This document shows positions 60,498 through 64,000 of a DNA stretch of 64,000 bases, piece after piece. The position numbers and the translations under genes were made by a program. Positions within the stretch are counted from its first letter, which is position 1. Each line of letters opens with the position of its first letter. The stretch is from Vicinamibacterales bacterium (GTDB taxonomy: Bacteria > Acidobacteriota > Vicinamibacteria > Vicinamibacterales > SCN-69-37), in the NCBI GenBank assembly GCA_030827135.1, contig JAURFE010000004.1, positions 93,019 to 157,018 of the forward strand, read 5' to 3'. Under the pieces are notes generated by a model. That model was not told the DNA's origin, made no database searches, and was given only the letters and a program-made list of their open reading frames with translations.

Positions 60498-61243
60498 CGA
60501 CGCCGCTGCTCGTCCTGAGCGACATCCACGGCAATCTCGAGGCGCTTGATGCCGTGCTGGCGGACGCCGCGCAGGCCGGTTGTGCCGGCACCATTTGTCT
60601 TGGTGACCTCGTCGGGTATGGGGCATCGCCCGGCGACGTGCTCGACCGCATCCGCGATCTCACGCCGCGCTGGAACCTCCGCGGCAATCACGACCGCGTC
60701 TGTGCCGGAATCACGACGGCCGCGTTGTTCAGCCCCGTCGCCCGAACAGCGATTGAGTGGACACGCGACCAATTGCGCCCGGCGCAGTTGGCGTATCTGG
60801 CGGCTCTCACCCCGGGCCCGGTGCGGGTCGACGACGGTCTCACGCTCTGTCACGGCGCGCCCCACGACGAGGATCTCTACATGGTCGACAGCGCCGACGC
60901 GCGCATGGGGTTCCAGGCCGATCCGGCACGCGTGATCCTGCACGGTCACACCCACATCCCGACGGTGTTCCGGCTGTACGACCGCGCGATCTATGACGAG
61001 ACGCCGTCGCGCCGGGTCCGGTGGACGATTCAGATTGATGAGGCCAGCCGCTGGCTCGTAAATCCCGGCTCGGTCGGTCAGCCGCGCGACGGCGACCCCC
61101 GAGCGGCCTATGCCCTGATGGACGTGGAGGGCCGCACGATCGAACTGCGCCGCGTGGCCTACGACGTCACCCGCGCGCAACAGCGCATTCGGGCCGCCGG
61201 ATTGCCGGACATCCTCGCCCGCCGGCTCGCCACAGGCGACTGA
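60494..61243 (+). CDS. calcineurin-like metallophosphoesterase (YfcE/ApaH-like)
   Basis: 249 aa. All five metal motifs are visible: SDIHGNLEAL near 9-18, GDLVGYG near 37-43, GNHDR near 60-64, CHGAPHDED near 117-125 and GHTHIP near 153-158. Hydrolyses phosphomono- or diesters; substrate unknown. GTG 60494 overlaps the aroK stop (GTGA). Last gene of the aro unit; convergent with a small membrane-protein gene 14 bp away. Confidence 0.93.
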   Translation: MTTPLLVLSDIHGNLEALDAVLADAAQAGCAGTICLGDLVGYGASPGDVLDRIRDLTPRWNLRGNHDRVCAGITTAALFSPVARTAIEWTRDQLRPAQLAYLAALTPGPVRVDDGLTLCHGAPHDEDLYMVDSADARMGFQADPARVILHGHTHIPTVFRLYDRAIYDETPSRRVRWTIQIDEASRWLVNPGSVGQPRDGDPRAAYALMDVEGRTIELRRVAYDVTRAQQRIRAAGLPDILARRLATGD

Positions 61244-61256
61244 CGCCAGCGCGACG

Positions 61257-61415
61257 TCAGGAGGCGGACTTGCGGGCCGCGCGTTCCTCGCGGCGCTTCA
61301 GCTCAATGGCGAACGCATCCCGGGCAGCGCGTGATCCGAGCACCCACCCGATGATCACGCCAATCAGCAAACAGGCCGGAATGAAGATGAAGTGCGACGA
61401 CGTCATGCCGCCCAT
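61257..61415 (-). CDS. 52-aa single-helix membrane protein downstream of ccmD-like gene
   Basis: Small protein MGGMTSSHFIFIPACLLIG... with one membrane helix (about 9-27, then WVLGS) and a highly charged C-terminal tail (ELKRREERAARK). The ATG begins one base after the ccmD-like stop, so it is coupled to the ccm operon. Below the usual size of annotated genes. Function unknown; a role in cytochrome c maturation is suggested only by position. Confidence 0.6.
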   Translation of the reverse strand: MGGMTSSHFIFIPACLLIGVIIGWVLGSRAARDAFAIELKRREERAARKSAS

Positions 61416-61416
61416 G

Positions 61417-61719
61417 TCAGCGGCCCTCTCGGCCCTGCGACAACCGGCGCGTCACCGCCGCCAGGTCCTGCTCCACCTGGCCGATGCGGCGCCAGATGAC
61501 CCAGAGGTAGCCCATCAACGCCACCCAGACAAACGCGTACGCGTAGAACACCAGCGGCGTGGCCGGCAACACCTCACGGTTCGTGACCTCGCTCATTGGC
61601 ACAAACCCCTCGGGTGCGGGCGGCTGCTGCGCCACCAGCGGGGCGCACACGGCCACCGCACACACCGCCACGGCCACGAGCCACGAGACGACGGTTCTCT
61701 TCACACTGACATCGGTCAT
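61417..61719 (-). CDS. CcmD-like small membrane protein
   Basis: 100 aa with an N-terminal signal or helix (about 9-30), a Pro-rich loop, and a second helix (about 56-76: LVFYAYAFVWVALMGYLW) followed by a basic/coiled end (RRIGQVEQDLAAVTRRL). The YAYAFVWV...WRR pattern is that of CcmD proteins, but these are usually about 45-70 aa, so the N-terminal third is extra. CcmD helps release holo-CcmE from CcmABC. Follows ccmC at 8 bp; GAGGTG lies just before ATG 61719. Confidence 0.7.
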   Translation of the reverse strand: MTDVSVKRTVVSWLVAVAVCAVAVCAPLVAQQPPAPEGFVPMSEVTNREVLPATPLVFYAYAFVWVALMGYLWVIWRRIGQVEQDLAAVTRRLSQGREGR

Positions 61720-61727
61720 CACACACC

Positions 61728-62393
61728 TCAGTCTTCAAGTTCAGCGTAGGCCGCCTCGAGCGTGGACTTGCTGCGCTCAAGCCGTACCCGCAACAACAAC
61801 AACGCGACGTACAGACACAGGAACGCCGCGAGACACCAATAAAACGGAACACGCATTTCCGGACTGAGTGTCCGCACCACCGTGGTCTTCGGGTGCAGCG
61901 TCCGCCACACATTCACCGACCAGTACACAAACGGGACGTTCGCCATGCCGAACACGCCAACGGCGGCGGCCAGCACGTCGCTGCCGGGGCCGGCAAAACG
62001 TCGCAGCAGGGTGTAGGCCACAAAAATCAGCCACAACACAAGCGACGTCACCAGCCGGACATCACCCCAATCCCACCAGACCCCCCAGGCCTTGCGCGCC
62101 CAGAGCGGACCGGTCACCAGCACGATGATGCCGAACACCACGACAAGTTCCGCACCGGCAATCGCGACGCGATCGGAGCCCGGTGTGCGCCGAGCCAGAT
62201 AGATGGCGCTGGCAATGCCGCACACAAAGGCGGAGCCGAACATCACCATCGCTGAGGGCACGTGGAAATAGAAGATCTTCTGAATCAACCCCATGGTGGA
62301 TTCGTAGGGCGCGGCATCGATGACAAACGGCGCGCCCGCGAACAGCCCCATCGCCACCACGACCAGACCGGCAATCAGTCGATTCTGTCCCAT
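61728..62393 (-). CDS. ccmC: cytochrome c maturation protein CcmC (heme handling)
   Basis: 221 aa with six membrane helices and the tryptophan-rich WWD segment (ARKAWGVWWDWGDVRL near 95-110) that binds heme; flanking His residues include HVPSAMVM near 44 and LHPKTTVVR. Delivers heme to CcmE. AGGAG five bases before ATG 62393. Third gene of the ccmA-ccmB-ccmC-ccmD-like operon, 8 bp after ccmB. Confidence 0.96.
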   Translation of the reverse strand: MGQNRLIAGLVVVAMGLFAGAPFVIDAAPYESTMGLIQKIFYFHVPSAMVMFGSAFVCGIASAIYLARRTPGSDRVAIAGAELVVVFGIIVLVTGPLWARKAWGVWWDWGDVRLVTSLVLWLIFVAYTLLRRFAGPGSDVLAAAVGVFGMANVPFVYWSVNVWRTLHPKTTVVRTLSPEMRVPFYWCLAAFLCLYVALLLLRVRLERSKSTLEAAYAELED

Positions 62394-62401
62394 CGCTTCT
62401 C

Positions 62402-63091
62402 CTACGATTCCGCCATCACGGCGTCGAATACCCACAACGCCAGCGTCAGGAAGACCGCGTCAAAGAATACCAGCATGGAGAGCCAGACCTCCGCGCGGGC
62501 CATGTTCGGTTCCGCCGCCAGCAACGCGGCAGTCCCGCTGACTCCGGCAATCATCACCGGCACGGTCAGCGGATACAACACGACCGGCAACAACACATCG
62601 CGCGACTGACTCCGGTTGAGCATGGCCCCGAACAGGGTGCCCACCCCGGCAAACCCCAGCCCCCCTGCCACCAGCAACCCCAGCAGGTGCCAGAACACGC
62701 CCGACAGGGAGACCCGGAACAGCACCACCACCAACGGGCCGACCACGGCCACCACCAACGACATGATCACCAGCATGCCGATGAGTTTGCCGAGGTACAG
62801 CGCCGATCGTTCCACCGGCGCCAGCAGGAGCGCCTTCAACGTCTCCGACTGCCGTTCGCGCTCAAACGTCCGCCCCAACGCGAGCGTGCCCGCAAACGCC
62901 AGCGCCACCCAGAGAATGCCCGCAGCGGCGTCGGTCAGCGGCGCCCCATCCACCACAAAGCTGAACGAGAAGATCAGCACCACGGCGACGGCGAAAAACA
63001 CCGTGGTGTACAACAACTCCCGGCTGCGCGCCTCGACCACAAGGTCCTTCCGCGCGATGATGCCGACCGTCTTCCAGAAGCCGGGCGTCAC
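62402..63091 (-). CDS. ccmB: heme exporter membrane subunit CcmB
   Basis: 229 aa, six membrane helices. FFAVAVVLIFSFSFVVDG, the LGRTFERERQSETLKALLLAPVERS loop and the C-terminal FFDAVFLTLALWVFDAV match CcmB, membrane partner of CcmA in the ABC complex that frees holo-CcmE. GTG 63091 overlaps the ccmA stop by 4 bp (GTGA). Confidence 0.95.
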   Translation of the reverse strand: MTPGFWKTVGIIARKDLVVEARSRELLYTTVFFAVAVVLIFSFSFVVDGAPLTDAAAGILWVALAFAGTLALGRTFERERQSETLKALLLAPVERSALYLGKLIGMLVIMSLVVAVVGPLVVVLFRVSLSGVFWHLLGLLVAGGLGFAGVGTLFGAMLNRSQSRDVLLPVVLYPLTVPVMIAGVSGTAALLAAEPNMARAEVWLSMLVFFDAVFLTLALWVFDAVMAES

Positions 63092-63801
63092 GCGGTCCCC
63101 TGCAACACGCGACGATACCGATCCCGCAGGGATCCAGCGCCGGCCGGAATCGGAAACGCGCGTCCGCGGTCGATACACACCGCATCATCCACCAGCGTCT
63201 CCGCGGTGTCGAAATCGTGGGTCGCCATGATCACGATCGCCCCCTCCGCCGCCAGCGTGCGCAACCGCGCGATCAAAATGTGGGCCGACGCGTCGTCAAG
63301 GCCCGTGAACGGTTCATCAAGCAGGACCAGGCGCGGCCGGTGGAGCAACGCACGTTCAAGGGCGAGGCGCTGGCGGAGACCGCGGGAGAACCCGCCGGAA
63401 CGGTCGTCGGCGCGATCGGTCAGACGCGCCAGCGCCAGACACTCGGCAACACGCGCGTCCAGATCCGGCACACCATAGAGCCGGCCGAAAAACGCGAGGT
63501 TCTCCGCAGCGGTCAGGTCCGGATACAGATACAGGTCGTGCCCAAGCACCCCGATCGACGCACGCAGGGGATCGCCCGCAGTCTCGGACGCGTGGGTCCC
63601 GTACCGGACCTGGCCTGCTGACGGGCGCAGCAGCGTGGCGAGGATATTCAGGAGCGTCGACTTGCCGGCGCCGTTCGGGCCAAACAGACCAAGGACACGT
63701 CCAGCGTGCGCCTCCAGGGAGACACGCGCCAGCGCCCGTCGGCGGCCGTACGTCCGTGACACGTCAACGACGTGTACGGTGCTGAAATCCAGATCAGGCA
63801 C
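63088..63801 (-). CDS. ccmA: heme exporter ATP-binding subunit CcmA
   Basis: 237 aa ABC ATPase: Walker A GPNGAGKST near 41-49, Q-loop-equivalent GHDLYLYPDLT, signature FSRGLRQRLALERALL near 135-150 (SRGLRQR in place of LSGGQ, common for CcmA), Walker B LVLLDEPFTGLDD and H-loop ATHDF. Powers the CcmAB complex. GTG 63801 overlaps the upstream gene's end by 8 bp. Together with ccmB, ccmC and ccmD-like indicates System I cytochrome c maturation; ccmE, F, G and H are not in the window. Confidence 0.95.
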   Translation of the reverse strand: MPDLDFSTVHVVDVSRTYGRRRALARVSLEAHAGRVLGLFGPNGAGKSTLLNILATLLRPSAGQVRYGTHASETAGDPLRASIGVLGHDLYLYPDLTAAENLAFFGRLYGVPDLDARVAECLALARLTDRADDRSGGFSRGLRQRLALERALLHRPRLVLLDEPFTGLDDASAHILIARLRTLAAEGAIVIMATHDFDTAETLVDDAVCIDRGRAFPIPAGAGSLRDRYRRVLQGTA

Positions 63802-64000
63802 GCACGGCCGGCGCGGTGACCGCGCCCCAGATGCCCCACACCACGAGGGCCAGAGCCAGCAGCAGTGCGGTCCACTGCGGCCAGGTGGGATGGTGCGGCA
63901 ACCCGGAAAAGTCCACCACAAGCGGCTGGCCCGCCTCGATGGCCGGACCGGACGCAAAAATCAGAGGCTGGCCGTTGCTGTCGACCATGTTGCGCGCGGT
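63794..64000 (-). CDS. C-terminal part of a membrane protein upstream of ccmA (cut by window end)
   Basis: The frame stays open to the window edge, so the gene starts outside. The visible 68 residues have a soluble stretch with beta-like segments (SNGQPLIFASGPAIEAGQPLVVDFSGLPHHP) and one C-terminal membrane helix (about QWTALLLALALVVWGIWGAV). A C-terminally anchored protein with periplasmic domain fits. Its end overlaps ccmA by 8 bp, so it belongs to the ccm operon. Family not recognised. Confidence 0.7.
   Translation of the reverse strand, partial: TARNMVDSNGQPLIFASGPAIEAGQPLVVDFSGLPHHPTWPQWTALLLALALVVWGIWGAVTAPAVRA

Overview
The window is 64 kb of GC-rich, densely packed chromosome from a Gram-negative bacterium. 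Evidence for an outer membrane is direct: several signal-peptide beta-barrel proteins, lipoproteins, SecA and a System I cytochrome c maturation operon. The mix of single-chain GcvP, LigA with a downstream HtrA protease and sigma-54 regulator, many secreted or membrane glycosyltransferases and repeat-bearing lipoproteins would suit an Acidobacteriota (Vicinamibacteria-like) genome. That placement is inference from gene content only. I saw no tRNA or rRNA gene, transposase, phage gene or CRISPR array.

Layout. 0-12.6 kb is housekeeping: the end of a repeat-domain surface protein, secA, guaB, tsaE-nnr, a class IV aminotransferase, and the glycine cleavage operon gcvT-gcvH-gcvP. 12.7-16.1 kb is an accessory operon on the minus strand: comEA, a FimT/GspH-like pseudopilin, a small PilZ-like protein, a bacterial enhancer-binding protein with a broken GAFTGA loop, and two unrecognised proteins (64 and 256 aa) that share a four-cysteine pattern, twin C-x17-C. 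A small membrane protein ends it. 16.4-18.7 kb has a nucleotide-sugar epimerase-like gene and a secreted amidohydrolase. The RNase P RNA gene lies at 18.8-19.2 kb. 19.2-28 kb is one long minus-strand run, metG-tatD-polyprenyl synthase-ligA-htrA-ntrC-like, ending at rnpB.

28-36 kb holds radC, a lipoprotein, an SLC13 transporter with dapF, a methyltransferase, a glpD-like oxidoreductase, an outer-membrane protein, dtd and ttcA. 36-48 kb is a surface-glycan region: three cytoplasmic-type glycosyltransferases, a hexapeptide acyltransferase, an epimerase, two methyltransferases, an LPG-synthase-like membrane protein, two multispanning GT-C-like proteins and a Wzx-like flippase. 48-57 kb is an envelope region with two paralogous lipoproteins (relatives of the protein at the left edge), two paralogous beta-barrels, a NodB-type deacetylase, a Dpm1/ArnC-like glycosyltransferase, a DedA protein, another GT-C-like protein and a beta-barrel with a sigma-54 type promoter. 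57-64 kb has an inositol-monophosphatase-family gene, an RsbW-like ATPase, aroA-aroK-phosphoesterase, and the ccmABC operon with a CcmD-like and a further 52-aa membrane protein.

The most unusual content is the 12.7-16.1 kb operon (possible DNA-uptake machinery plus twin C-x17-C proteins and an atypical activator), the three-member lipoprotein family with an undescribed C-terminal domain, a DapF with one catalytic cysteine replaced by serine, and promoter architecture in which -10 hexamers sit 6-12 nt before start codons and are often readable on both strands. Genes are very tightly coupled: many ATGA/GTGA overlaps, one likely CTG start, and promoters built over stop codons.
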